From contig CM063500.1 of NCBI GenBank assembly GCA_032207245.1, positions 72,516,019 to 72,580,018 of the forward strand: DNA of 64,000 bases, read 5' to 3'. This DNA is from Pardosa pseudoannulata (lineage: Eukaryota; Arthropoda; Arachnida; Araneae; Lycosidae). Positions 1-15,500 of this stretch are shown piece by piece (within the stretch, counting starts at the first letter, position 1; each line of letters starts with the position of its first letter). The position numbers and the translations under genes were made by a program. The notes under the pieces were generated by a model. The model ran no database searches. It had not been told where the DNA came from and saw only the letters and a program-made list of their open reading frames with translations.

Positions 1-539
<539 letters not shown>

Positions 540-544
<5 letters not shown>

Positions 545-692
545 TATATATTTCAATATAAAATACGAAAAGTTGGTTAAAAAATTAAATATTTTTTATC
601 TATTGAGATTTAGCTGAATAACTAAATTTACGCGCAAAACGCCCGCTCCCGGTACAATTCCGTTGCAAAATGTACCCGCACACAATGTGATA
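540..692 (+). mobile_element. Right end of TTAA-type repeat X (copy X0)
   Basis: This stretch matches the right ends of copies at 60345-60491 and 62310-62462: the same TTGGTTAAAAAATTAAAT block, the same GAGATTTAGCTGAATAACTA block, and the same terminus reading ACCCGCACACAATGTG. In the best-preserved copy (61886-62462) the terminus is an inverted repeat flanked by TTAA; here the TTAA has decayed to GATA. The left part of the copy is outside the window or replaced by the microsatellite. TTAA target sites are characteristic of piggyBac-type transposons, so a non-autonomous piggyBac-like element is the likeliest identity. No transposase is visible in it. Confidence 0.6.
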
Positions 693-819
693 TACCCCTA
701 GTGTAACATAAACTTGATCATAGGGTTCCAAACCAAATCATAAATTATTGTGTTTGTATTTACTGAAAGGCAGCAGTGGGAGTAATGTTAAGAAGTAAAA
801 TAAATTATAGGTACTCTAA

Positions 820-1320
820 TTAAGCCAAATCTAATAAGATTAAAGAAAACTCATTTCATATTTCGTTTAAAACTTTATTATACCAGTATTCAACATTTTC
901 ACACAGTGTAACACTTAAATTCTTATCTCAGCAAATCAATTTTCTGTACAGTGCAATTCCTTAAATTTGACATTATCGGCGTCATTTCCCGGGACAGCAT
1001 TCTGAAATTTCTAACCAATGTTTTCGATAGACAATAAGTTTTAGTCGCAGCGTTTTCACATGACCTCCAAAATGCCGCCAAATTTTCCGTTGAACGGAAA
1101 GCAAGTCGAGTTTGTCAATCAATCACGAAGAAATTCAATAGCAGTGATAAATCAGGCCAGTTAATAAGCGTCAGTAACACTCTGTCATATATCTTTCAGA
1201 GTAACACAATAGGAGTTGTCATCAGGATGCCATACTCATTGTATTACATTAAACTGGAAAAGGAGACGTCGATATGAGGTCTCGAACTATTGCTTATCCG
1301 AGAAAGGGTTTTAAATAGAA
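820..1320 (+). repeat. Diverged fragment of dispersed repeat Y
   Basis: The segment around 1060-1300 (GCCGCCAAATTTTCCG, the CAATCACGAAGAAATTCAAT block, the GTCATATATCTTTCAG block, and a GTCGATATGAG end) aligns by eye with 59080-59290, 61370-61580 and 63310-63520. As in those copies it lies just right of repeat X, so X and Y seem to travel together. Short frames through this core can be read in some copies, but stops and indels differ between copies and no domain is recognisable. I treat it as non-coding repeat. Between 693 and 819 I see nothing further. Confidence 0.65.
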
Positions 1321-2222
1321 TCAATAAATTTGAAACATTTGCGATACATTTATTCCAGTTTAAAATTTTTATATTCTAGAATCTAATAGTTTCAATAAAA
1401 ATACTCCTTATCTCTACATTTAACTTGATATTTCTAATATATATTAGTAAAATTTTAAAAAAGGCTTTCCGAAATATTCAATGATATTCTTCTAATTACA
1501 CAATTATATCTTTTACGGTGATAATATTACTGCATAACAGTCTTTAATTGCAATTTTGATTTTAATTAAGTTTTTAAGCAACGATTTTTTTAACCATATT
1601 TAAATCAATTTCTATAATGATTTCATTCGGTAGCCGTTTTTTGTTGTTAATTTCATTTTGTTCAATATCCCCCCCCCTCTCAGTGATAAAAAAATAAAGA
1701 TAAATTAGTACCGCTTTCAGAATAAATTCATACGATTTTGTATACAAAATATATTTAGAAAATATATTATTAGATTATTTGCTATCTGTATATTAAAATT
1801 TACTCTTTAAAAAACTGTGTAATGTTTGGTATTAATGATTTCATTGCAATTAAAAAGCTCCTTAAAAACGTTAATTTAGTGTTAGAATTATGTAACGTAA
1901 CCGAATTTTTCATTGACGTAAATTGACTGCAAATTGCCTCATGTGGGAATTTGTGGAGATTTATGATTGTTTTTAATAAATAATTTCAAGATTAATCTTT
2001 TTTTTTGTAACTATATATCACACAATTACGGGTATCCAATTGTACTTTTGTTGTAATTGGATTTTCTGTTTTTTTTTAGGAAACATGATTCAAAGAGGAA
2101 CTGTAAGATAGATGTAATCTCTCTATATATAAGACGCATTTGTTGTCTGTTTGTCTGTTCCCTTATAACCCAAGATCCAGACAACCAAATAATGTGAAAT
2201 TTGGTACACGTACAGAATCCTA
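1321..2222. other. AT-rich sequence without recognisable genes
   Basis: No credible reading frame, tRNA head or terminal repeat was found. The last ~90 bases (from about 2130, with repeated TTTGTCTG and a run on to TTTGGTACACGTAC) resemble leader sequence upstream of the helicase remnant and may belong to that Helitron, but I cannot place its end. Confidence 0.5.
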
Positions 2223-2761
2223 ATTTGCAAGCCCACAACTTGATTCTGAAAGTTGGTGCTCCAATAATGCTGATCCGAAATATTGATTCATCCAGGTTGT
2301 GCAATGGCAAAAGTTTAATTGTGAAAAAGCTGATGCAACATGTCATTCAAGCCACAATACTCACAGTGTGGTAAGGGTGGGGAATCTCTTCATTCCAAGA
2401 ATACCTATCATTCCCTCAGACAACACCATACAATTTAAGAGAATAAAGTTCCATTTTGAAACTGTGCTTTGCCATGATAATCAACAAGTCACAGGGCCAG
2501 TCTCTTGGGATTGCTTGTATAGATTTGCAGACACCATGCTTTCCTCAACACAATGTTGTATATGGCCTGCTCCAGAGTGGGCAAAAAGGAAAATCTTTTT
2601 GTACACACTCCAAATGGAACTACCCAAAATCTTGTCTATCACATTGCTTTAAGATAAATGTACCTTTTTATTGTATGCAAATAAACAGTTTTGTACTCTT
2701 CTACAGAAAACCTTATTTTAAACCCGAGCAAAGCCGGATACTTGCAGCTAGTATTCAATAA
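2223..2761 (+). pseudogene. Decayed Helitron/PIF1-like helicase C-terminal fragment
   Basis: Conceptual translation gives a series of blocks that occur in order at the C-terminus of Helitron-encoded PIF1-family helicases. They are NLQ-like then LKVGAPIMLIRNID and LCNG (2223-2310), VKKLM..VI.ATI (to about 2362), a shifted-frame IPRIPIIPSD and FKRIKF block (about 2393-2450), and INKSQGQSLGIACIDL followed by CF and GL-S-like residues (about 2468-2580). The INKSQGQSL block corresponds to helicase motif VI, which contacts nucleotide and DNA. The reading frame moves from frame 2 to frame 1 near 2365 and back near 2455, with a TAA at the first break, so the gene is dead. The Rep nuclease domain and the rest of the helicase are absent. 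A host PIF1 gene is less likely because the 'PRIPIIPSD' block is typical of Helitron proteins. Confidence 0.85.
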
Positions 2762-2825
2762 GTTAATTTATTTATAGGGTTTTTTTTTGAAAAATTAGCC
2801 ACTTTAATGATATTTCCACCATATA

Positions 2826-3350
2826 CAGTCTGTTGTATATGAGCGTGTCGTCTATGTCTCTGAAAATACAAAAACATTAGTTAAAAATACATTTATACCA
2901 CGTAGTATACATATTAAACTGAAATGCATTTCACCTAATAAGATGTCCAGTCCCCATTATTATCAATTATGCAAGAATCACTTTATCATTCGATTTTGAC
3001 GGTGACCGGCGTTTGCCCCCTTCCGGTAGGTCGCAACATTTTGTACCCCTTTATAACGTGTTAACCACTTCTTGACGAACTCCGACTTTCTCATGTACCG
3101 GGCTGCAGATGCACAAGACATTTTTGGATGGTTACACAGAACCTTTTGGATGGTTACACAGAAACACTACCTCAAAACGGCTCGCATGCTCGGCACTCAT
3201 TTTGGAATTGTTGATTTAAACACAACAAAACAAATAGAATAAAGAATATAAGCATAAAACATTCTTCTCTAATGCTTGTGCAATTAAGCCGGTATCTGTG
3301 CGCTATCTATTGACGAAGTTATGATCGACACGCTCTTATGAAACAGACTG
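2826..3350. mobile_element. Internally deleted Tc1/mariner-like transposon with TIRs and TA target sites
   Basis: The left end reads CAGTCTGTTGTATATGAGCG and the right end, read on the other strand, CAGTCTGTTTCATAAGAGCG; similarity continues through GTGTCG. Both ends are flanked by TA (2824-2825 and 3351-3352), the target duplication of the Tc1/mariner superfamily. At 525 bp the element is far too short for a full transposase, and it keeps only the start of one on the minus strand. A 22-bp direct duplication centred on TCTGTGTAACCATCCAAAA lies inside it at about 3122-3166. Confidence 0.8.
2978..3200 (-). pseudogene. Tc1-like transposase N-terminal fragment (helix-turn-helix)
   Basis: Read on the minus strand from an ATG at 3200, the frame gives MSAEHASRFEVVFLCNHPK. 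The 22-bp duplication then shifts the frame, and reading resumes with ASAARYMRKSEFVKKWLTRY followed by KGVQNV and a stop at 2978. The ARY-x-KS-x-FV-KKW-x-RY pattern is that of the first DNA-binding helix-turn-helix of Tc1/mariner transposases, which binds the inverted repeats. All of the catalytic DDE domain is missing, so this is a remnant. Confidence 0.72.
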
Positions 3351-6106
<2,756 letters not shown>

Positions 6107-6140
6107 TCGACATTCACCATTAGTGCATGGTGAATGTCGA
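6107..6140. repeat. Perfect 14-bp hairpin
   Basis: TCGACATTCACCAT, six loop bases, then its exact reverse complement ATGGTGAATGTCGA. The stem extends imperfectly outward (ATGT/ACAT). Related GACATTCA words recur at 6214-6238. It might be the fold of a decayed MITE, but no target duplication is identifiable. Confidence 0.85.
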
Positions 6141-6258
6141 CATTTACCAGTGTAAGTCAGAAATAAGGGTATTTAGCAAATATTTCGGACATACACCAAA
6201 CGACTACGTAATGTTGACATTCATGAAAGTGACATTCAGATTTCGGTCTTTCACAGTA

Positions 6259-6294
6259 ACATATATATATATTATATATATATATATATATAAT

Positions 6295-6346
<52 letters not shown>

Positions 6347-6450
6347 TATATTTTATATATATATATATACATTATATATTATATGATATATATATTATTT
6401 ATATAGAATGTATGTATATATATATGTATAATATATATATATAAATATAT
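6259..6450. repeat. Imperfect (TA)n tract
   Basis: TA-dominated sequence broken by TTTTATATTT and TATGTA interruptions. Confidence 0.95.
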
Positions 6451-6954
6451 AAAAGATCCTAAATTGTATTGTAGAGTTTAGTCCTTGCAAATATTCAAAA
6501 CGTCAAAGTTGTCTAAATATGTAAAATTTTAGAATGCTATAACTAAGGTATAAATATCTTGCATATGCACCAATCCATCTAAATCAACTTTATATCCATC
6601 ATATCGCATTAAAAATTATCTGCTTGGTTGTCATATGTTTAAAATACAATTCTTTAGGGGATATTCACCAGCATTAGATATACTGAAAGCTTTGTGCCAC
6701 ACAAAGTCTGTCGGAAACAGACAATTTCTTTAAGGGAAGTGATTAATTTTCAGTGGTCTCGTATAAAAGCTTACCTCACTTGAGGAGATGGATTAGTTTC
6801 TTTATTATGGAAAAGCTACCAAAATGTCATAATATCATTTCTCTTTACGCCTCTTTTGCATTAATTTCAAACCTAAACACATTAAGTTGAAATATATGAT
6901 TTTAAATTTTAAAATACAGACGTATCTCAATCATGTTTTAGTAAAGCAAAATAG
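6451..6954. other. AT-rich interval, no supported feature
   Basis: Nothing recognisable between the TA tract and the first SINE B copy. Confidence 0.45.
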
Positions 6955-9182
6955 TAAATTAGTAAATTCATTCGACAAAGACAATGATCTCGTAATTGAG
7001 AAGTTGCTGTTTCGGAAAACGAGTTGTCCTAGGATAAGCCGTGTTCGTTAAATGTGACTGGGGCACTTAAAATATGTTCGTAGTCACAATGTCCTCCAAG
7101 TTCTGAATCAATACCTCTGGGGGTGGCAGGACAAGTCTGCTTCAAACTTATGAGGACCCATTTGAGCAAAGTCATTCTTTCACCCAAGAACGTAAACTAT
7201 GTTCTTGTTCACAATGGCCGCCAAATTCTCAATCCATACTTCTGAAGGTGGCAAGCCAAGTCTATGGGTCTCCTGCTTGGTACCTGCTTCAAAATTACGA
7301 GGATCCACTTGAGCAAAGTAGTCCTTTCACCTTAATGGTGCTTATTAACAAAAGGCCATTTTGCCTTAACACATACATATGGCTCATTCGTGCTTTGAAC
7401 CAAGTTGCATCATAAACAACAACAACTACAGCAGAAAATATTCATTTGATAATAAAACATACTACAACCTTTAATTTTTTCAAATCCATTTCATATCTCT
7501 TTCAGGTCCAAATCCTCATGTCCTCCAAGTTCTAAATCAATACCTCTGGGGGTTGCAGGCCAAGTCTATGGGTCTTCTGCTTAGTTCCTGCTTCAAAATT
7601 ACGAGGATCCACTTGAGCAAAGTTATCCTTTCACCTTAATGGTGCTTATTAAAACAAAAGGAGCACCATTTTGCCTTAACACGAGTAACGTATGGCTCAT
7701 TCGTGCTTTGAACCAAATTGCATCATAAACAACAACAACTACAGCAGAAAATATTCATTTGATAATAAAACATACTACAACCTTTAATTTTTTCAAATCC
7801 ATTTCATATCTCTTTCAGATCCAAATCCTCATGTCCTCCAAGTTCTCAATCAATACCTCTGTGGGTGGCAGTCCAAGTCTATGGGTCTTCTGCTTGGTCC
7901 CTGCTTCTAAATTACGAGGACCTACTTGAGCGAAGTCGTTCTTTCACCTTAATGGTGCTCATTAAAACGAAAGACGCACCCCTTGGCCTTAATACGAGAG
8001 CCTGCAGGCTCAATCGTGCTTGGTTTGTCCAAGTGGCATGAGAAACAACAACAACCTGCTTTTAAAGTACTGTAAAATAAACAAAAATTTTGCTCTGTTT
8101 AAAATAAATTATGCTTCGAAATTATGAGGACCACTTGAAAGTCGGTTTTCACCTTACGGATGTTCATTAAAACAAAAGGCTCCCCCTTTGGCTTCATACG
8201 AGTAGAGTATGGCTCATTCATGCTTGGTTTAAACCAAGTTGTATGAGAAACAGCAACAACTACAGCATAAAATATTCAATTCATAATAAAACATATCACA
8301 ACCTTTATTTTTTTTAAATCCCTTTCACACCTATTTTAAGTCCCGAAAAATTAGCCAAAACTATGGCTGAATTTCGTAAGAAACCTTGACTGTTAAGAAA
8401 CTAATTCCATAAAGCTGTCTTATATTTTTTTCTAACTATATATACTTTTTTCATATTGCGATATCTTATTATTTTTTATGAATTATTATAATAATTAAAT
8501 AAATGTGACTGCGTATTAATACAGTTTACTTTTTTAATAACAACATGGATTCATGGTAATCGGGATAAGTTTAACCCAGTCCAGGGTTTTAGGTATACCG
8601 AAAGGTAGGGAGGTACCGTTAGGCTAGCAATCTACAACTTCAATTTTGTAGAGGTGATCCCACAAACAGTCACGTATAGTTCAGCTACTAAAGAGAGCGA
8701 GTGATTTATTGGAAAACTGGGCACAGATCTCTCCTGTCCCAGAATCCTCAACTTTTCGTAGCATTTTGTTAAGGGTACATAGTACCATTCAAGCTTTAAG
8801 TCCTCACTATAATAACTTACTTTTAATATCCGCGGTAGCTCACTCGGCAAATGCCCCGTAACTGAAAAGTTGTGGGTTCGGAACACAAGCCGGCCTAACA
8901 TCTGCCGTGTTCGTTAAAGGTGACTGAGGCACGTAAAATAGGTTCGTGGTCACAATGTCCTCCAAGTTTTCAATTAATACCTCTGGGGGTGACAGGCAAG
9001 TCTATAGGTCTTCTGTTTACTCCCTGCTTCAAAATTACCAGGACCTACTTGAGCGAAATCGTTTTTCACCTTAATGGTGCTCATTAAAACAAAAGGCTCC
9101 CCCCGTTGGCCTTATTACGAGAGCCTGCAGGCTCAGTAGTGCTAAGTTTGTGCAAGTGGCATTACAAACAACAATAACAACC
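6955..9182 (+). repeat. Cluster of five SINE-B copies in the same orientation
   Basis: The body sequence CACAATGTCCTCCAAGTTCT, then ACCTCTGGGGGTGGCAGG, CTGCTTGGTCCCTGCTTC, CACCTTAATGGTGCTCATTA and a tail of ACAACAACAAC recurs from about 6955, 7519, 7830, 8105 (5'-truncated) and 8828. The first copy keeps a degenerate tRNA-like head (about 6955-7020) and has an internal duplication of the 5' body near 7190-7240. Copies two and three are separated by a perfectly regular 313-bp period (CTTTCAG.TCCAAATCCTCATG at 7499 and 7812), so this part arose by tandem duplication and not by independent insertion. The 8271-8827 interval between the last two copies shows nothing else. Confidence 0.85.
8828..9182 (+). 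mobile_element. Full-length tRNA-derived SINE, family B
   Basis: The head GGTAGCTCACTCGGCAAATG at 8834-8853 is a good Pol III A-box region, and GTTGTGGGTTCGGAACAC around 8870 is a B-box region, at the spacing expected in a tRNA. The body and an ACAACAATAACAAC-type tail follow. A second head-bearing copy on the other strand at 37335-37912 supports the family boundaries. SINEs are transcribed by Pol III and depend on a partner LINE for mobility; the partner is not identifiable here. The tRNA fold is imperfect, so this is not a functional tRNA gene. Confidence 0.8.
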
Positions 9183-9989
9183 TACTTTTAAAGTACTATA
9201 AAATAAAACACTTGCTCTGTTTAAACTAAATTTTTCCCTAGATCATCAATAATGTTCTAATTTTATAAAAAAAATATTTAGTTTTGTTTCCTGAACCTAT
9301 ATGTCATTTTAAAACATAAAAAATGCCCACCAAAGAAAAAAGTTGAATTCGAATTACCACCAAATATTTTAAATAAGACACTATTTTTTTACCAAATAGA
9401 AGCTAATTATCTTTTCTCATGCTGTGCACTTTAATTATGGTAATGATAGAAATATATTTTAATTTATAGCTTATATAATCCGTTAGATACCTTTTTTTTT
9501 GTTTTTTTTTGTTTGTTTGTTTACGGAAAAAACAGACTTTTACATTCATTTGATACGAAAATTTAGTTTCTAATATAAAAATTTGAAAAGTTATCTTGAC
9601 GTAAGTAAAATTCCTTTTGTCATTTCTGTTTGTTTTTGTGTTATTTTTTAGAAAAAATAATAAAATGCTTCTTAAACAGATGGAACTAAATACTTTTTTT
9701 AAATTAAAGCGTTATTAAAAATTCATTCTAAAATAGTTAGAACATTTTGTTTTATGAGGAATCGAAAAAAGGCTGGTATAGTGAAGCATTTAAATATCAA
9801 AAGGTACTATGAGTCCTTAATTTTTTTCCATATAATCAAAAATACTATATTAAATATAACAAATCACAAAATCATCGTTTCTTTCATTTTCATAAATCAA
9901 GAAGCTAGGGGGTTCAGAAACAGGCGTCTAACTTATAATTAGAGTGCAGGTAATTGAAGGAGTGCTACTTATTACAGACTAGTATATAG
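9183..9989. other. AT-rich interval, no supported feature
   Basis: It contains T-rich runs near 9490-9520 and a 62-codon frame at 9754-9942 with no recognisable content. Confidence 0.45.
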
Positions 9990-10005
9990 CCCGTCATATG
10001 ACGGG
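9990..10005. repeat. 16-bp perfect palindrome CCCGTCATATGACGGG
   Basis: A perfect palindrome in otherwise AT-rich DNA, directly after AGTATATAG. About 130 bases further on, the sequence runs into an A-rich stretch with CAAACACACAAACGAACAAAC, which looks like a tail. This may be the 5' hairpin of an unclassified non-autonomous element, but only one copy is in the window. Confidence 0.6.
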
Positions 10006-10889
10006 ATCAGTAAAAAACTTTATTGGCAGTATGTTAGTTGCCAACTTTAATTTATCTTGTCATAATACATGATAGGATGGACAGCAGAGATTTTAATAGT
10101 GACAGTGATTATTTGGCGGTATATCTGAATGATTTCCAAAATTTGACTAATCGATTACAAACCGTGTGGTTATGTATAAAAATCAAACACACAAACGAAC
10201 AAACTTCTTAATTTTCAAAGATATATAACTTAAAATGCTAGATATTTATTATTCCGTGAAATAAACTCCTAAACTTTTTATGAAAAGAGTTTGTTGTTAA
10301 TTACAGGTGATAATAATCTTCATTGATTAAGTTGGATTAAACCCTCTGACTGCGATTCAAGGGCAATTCAAATGTGGCAAAAATTTGCATTCTAGATATT
10401 TTTTGAAAGCATTTGTTTTATTTTGAATAATATAGCACATTTAAAATAATCGAAATATGAGAACTATTGACGCCATTATTACCTGTTAATATAAAATATT
10501 ACAAATCACAAAATTATGTTATTAGAACATTTTTAATAGTAATAGAAGCACTATTTATCAAAAGTATTTAATTTAATATTAATCACATATAATAGTATAT
10601 TATATATTATATATATAAACAAATGTTAAAAAATTTATCTCTATAATGTTATCATAAATAATAATATTTTATGTATATAACCTATAAATAGATTAGATTT
10701 TAATAGTGAATTTTATGTGTATTATAACTGAAATAAAAAATTTACAATATGATAATTATGTATATGTTATCTATAAATAAAAATCATATATAAAAAATAT
10801 CTATTATATATATATAATGATATAGTATATATAAATATAATATATATTTTATAATATATATATATATATATACTATATATATATCTATA

Positions 10890-10923
<34 letters not shown>

Positions 10924-12239
10924 AATATGTATTATATACTTATATATCTGTATATATATATATATATATATGATAAATATATATACTATTTTTAGATATG
11001 TATTACATATAAATGTATATATATACTATTAATATATATATTTAGATTAAAGAAATATATTTAGGTATATATTATGATATATAACAATATGTATATATAA
11101 TATGTATGTTACATGTGTTACGGGCATTATATAAGAATATAATAAATATTTTTATTATGTATATATAATTTTATTTAAATTATATATATATTTTACTTAA
11201 CGTATATAAAAAATTTCTATAGAACTATTTTAGTTATAAAATATATACAGATAGTATGTTATAAATATATATTAATTATATATAAAATTTATATATAAAT
11301 AAATTTATATATATATATAAATATATTATTTATATTTATATATATTAATTATTAAAATTATATATAAATAAATATAAAAATCTTATGTAAAAATATACAA
11401 ATATTTGTAATTATAATATACTATTATTAAATATATAGTTATAATATATATTTTTTATATAATGTATATATATATATATGTATTATATAAAATATATATA
11501 TATATATATATAGAATAGATATAAAATATATATATAACAAATATATATTTTGAGATATTATTAATCATATGTAATGAAAAGGTATGTATGTATTAAATAG
11601 TTTATATATATAGTATTTAAATATTAATATAAAAATATATATGTATATATATATGTAAATATATATTTTATTTGTATGGTAAAAATATATTATTTATATA
11701 GAATTATATTATTTATATTAGATAAATATACTAGAGTATTATATATATAAATATAATATTTTAATAAAAAAATTTATATGTTTATGTTTTTATAAATTAC
11801 ATAGATGAGGAGTATATAAAATAAAATATATATAATTATTATTGTATAATATATACAAATATATTATAAAATCTTTGGATTTATGTTTATTATTAATACA
11901 TAATATATTACAATTATACATATAATTATTTGTATATGTTACACAAAAGTAATATGATTTAGATTTTATATATATATAAGATATCGTAAATGAAAAAATT
12001 ATATTTTCTTAAACCTTAAAGAAGATATATATTTCATATTTAAATAAATTGGAAAAAAGTCATGTAAATAAAATAATTACTATATTTAGTTATTTAAATA
12101 AGATAATTATATAGTTCTAAATTAAAGACGGACAGATAAAAATTTACTTTTGCCTAAATTTATATAAAAAATTGTTATAAACGAGAAAGAAAATATTATT
12201 ATGTTCTTAAAAATATTAAAGGTCTATATTTTATATTCC
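10006..12239. other. Extremely AT-rich flank of the satellite array
   Basis: TATATA-type words, A-runs and T-runs dominate, with several short (TA)n tracts (10854-10980, 11463-11512). No reading frame of note exists. A word like AGACGGACAGATAA near 12128 matches the satellite monomer and may be an outlying degenerate piece of the array. Confidence 0.75.
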
Positions 12240-12540
12240 GTGACACGCTAATAATTCGAGAATAAATTATTATTGTAGATTAAAAAAATATTTAAAACTC
12301 TACTGTCATTTTATAATTGAACCACTTTTAAGAACAGAGGACAGAAAACTTATTGTATAGGGTTACAAATTACAATTTGGATCTTGTTATTTTTAAATTA
12401 AAGGGCATGAAAAATACAGAAAATTACAAAAAAGTGGATTTGTTATTTTATAAATGACGAAAGGTAAGAGGTTTCATAAAATGAGAACAGACAGATAACT
12501 TTTATTGTATAGAGGGTTAAAACATTAAAGCTCTCTGGAT
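12240..12540 (+). repeat. Degenerate left edge of the satellite array
   Basis: Here monomers are recognisable only in pieces (TAATTCGAGAATAAATTATT, then ATTTTATAATTGAACCAC, then ACAGACAGATAACTTTTATTG). They carry many substitutions and deletions, and one has inserted sequence near 12365-12420. Similarity to the core rises steadily to the right and is near complete from about 12760. Sequence decay at array edges with homogenised interiors is the usual result of unequal crossing-over. Confidence 0.85.
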
Positions 12541-15500
12541 TTCTGTCTATTTATAAGTGACCGAAAGGTAACCGCATGAGGTCCCACGCTTCATAAATTC
12601 GAGAACAGGAAGATAACTTATTATTGTATAGAGGGTTAAAAAATATTACAAAAGCTCTCTGGATTTCTGTCTATTTTATAACTGACCGAAAGTAACCGCA
12701 TCTCCCACCGCTTCATAAATTCGAGAACAGACGGACAGATAACTTATTATTGTATAGAGGGTTAAAAATATAAAAGCTCTCTGGATTTCTGTCTATTTTA
12801 TAATTGACCGAAAGGTAACCGCATGAGGTCCCACCGCTTCATAAATTCGAGAAGACGGACAGATAATTATTATTGTATAGAGGGTTAAAAAATATTTCAA
12901 AAGCTCTCTGGATTTCTGTCTATTTTATAAGTGACCGAAAGGTAACCGCATGAGGTCCCACCGCTTCATAAATTCGAGAAACAGACGGACAGATAACTTA
13001 TTATTGTATAGAGGGTTAAAAATATTTCAAAAAGCTCTTGGATTTCTGTCTATTTTATAATTGACCGAAAGGTAACCGCATGAGGTCCCGCTTCATAAAT
13101 TCGAGAACAGACGGACAGATAACTTATTATTGTATAGAGGGTTAAAAAATATTTCAAAAGCTCTCTGGATTTCTGTCTATTTTTATAATGACCGAAAGGT
13201 ACCGCATGAGGTCCCCGCTTCATAAATTCGAGAACAGACGACAGATAACTTATTATTGTATAGAGGGTTAAAAAAATATTTCAAAAGCTCTCTGGATTTC
13301 TGTCTATTTTAATTGACCGAAAGGTAACCGCATGAGGTCCCACCGCTTCATAAATTCGAGAACAGACGGACAGATAACTTATTATTGTATAGAGGGTTAA
13401 AAAATATTTCAAAAGCTCTCTGGATTTCTGTCTATTTTATAATTGACCGAAAGGTAACCGCATGAGGTCCCACCGCTTCATAAATTCGAGAACAGACGGA
13501 CAGATAACTTATTATTGTATAGAGGGTTAAAAAATATTACAAAAGCTCTCTGGATTTCTGTCTATTTTATAATTGACCGAAAGGTAACCGCATGAGGTCC
13601 CACCGCTTCATAAATTCGAGAACAGACGGACAGATAACTTTATTATTGTATAGGGGTTAAAAAATATTCAAAAGCTCTCTGGATTTCTGTCTATTTTATA
13701 ATTGACCGAAAGGTAACCGCATCCCACCGCTTCATAAATTCGAGAACAGACGGACAGATAACTTATTATTGTATAGAGGGTTAAAAAATATTTCAAAAGC
13801 TCTCTGGATTTCTGTCTATTTTATAATTGACCGAAAGGTAACCGCATGAGGTCCCACCGCTTCATAAATTCGAGAACAGACGGACAGATAACTTATTATT
13901 GTATAGAGGGTTAAAAAAATATTTCAAAAGCTCTCTGGATTTCTGTCTATTTTATAATTGACCGAAAGGTAACCGCATGAGGTCCCACCGCTTCATAAAT
14001 TCGAGAACAGACGGACAGATAACTTATTATTGTATAGAGGGTTAAAAAATATTTCAAAAGCTCTCTGGATTTCTGTCTATTTTATAATTGACCGAAAGGT
14101 AACCGCATGAGGTCCAACCACTTCATAAATTCGAGAACAGACGGACAGATAACTTATTATTGTATAGAGGGTTAAAAATATTCAAAAGCTCTCTGGATTT
14201 CTGTCTATTTTATAATTGACCGAAAGGTAACCGCATGAGGTCCAACCGCTTCATAAATTCGAGAACAGACGGACAGATAACTTATTATTGTATAGAGGGT
14301 TAAAAAATATTTCAAAAGCTCTCTGGATTTCTGTCTATTTTAATTGACCGAAAGGTAACCGCATGAGGTCCCACCGCTTCATAAATTCGAGAACAGACGG
14401 ACAGATAACTTATTATTGTATAGAGGGTTAAAAAATATTCAAAAGCTCTCTGGATTTCTGTCTATTTATAATGACCGAAAGGTAACCGCATGAGGTCCCA
14501 CCGCTTCATAAATTCGAGAACAGACGGACAGATAACTTATTATTGTATAGAGGTTAAAAAATATTTTCAAAAGCTCTCTGGATTTCTGTCTATTTTATAA
14601 TTGACCGAAAGGTAACCGCATGAGGTCCCACCGCTTCATAAATTCGAGAACAGACGGACAGATAACTTATTATTGTATAGAGGGTTAAAAAAATATTTCA
14701 AAAGCTCTCTGGATTTCTGTCTATTTTATAATTTGACCGAAAGGTAACCGCATGAGGTCCCACCGCTTCAAAATTCGAGAACAGACGGACAGATAACTTA
14801 TTATTGTATAGAGGGTTAAAAAATATTTCAAAAGCTCTCTGGATTTCTGTCTATTTTATAATTGACCGAAAGGTAACCGCATGAGGTCCCACCGCTTCAT
14901 AAATTCGAGAACAGACGGACAGATAACTTATTATTGTATAGAGGGTTAAAAAATATTTCAAAAGCTCTCTGGATTTCTGTCTATTTTATAATTGACCGAA
15001 AGGTAACCGCATGAGGTCCCACCGCTTCATAAATTCGAGAACAGACGGACAGATAACTTATTATTGTATAGAGGGTTAAAAAAATATTTCAAAAGCTCTC
15101 TGGATTTCTGTCTATTTTATAATTGACCGAAAGGTAACCGCATGAGGTCCCACCGCTTCATAAATTCGAGAACAGACGGACAGATAAACTTATTATTGTA
15201 TAGAGGGTTAAAAAATATTTCAAAAGCTCTCTGGATTTCTGTCTATTTTATAATTGACCGAAAGGTAACCGCATGAGGTCCCACCGCTTCATAAATTCGA
15301 GAACAGACGGACAGATAACTTATTATTGTATAGAGGGTTAAAAAATATTTCAAAAGCTCTCTGGATTTCTGTCTATTTTTATAATTGACCGAAAGGTAAC
15401 CGCATGAGGTCCCACCGCTTCATAAATTCGAGAACAGACGGACAGATAACTTATTATTGTATAGAGGGTTAAAAAATATTTCAAAAGCTCTCTGGATTTC

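Noticed and set aside
8834..8890. Genuine tRNA gene on the plus strand
   Set aside because: The cloverleaf is imperfect and it is followed by SINE B body; the same head occurs at 37848-37912.
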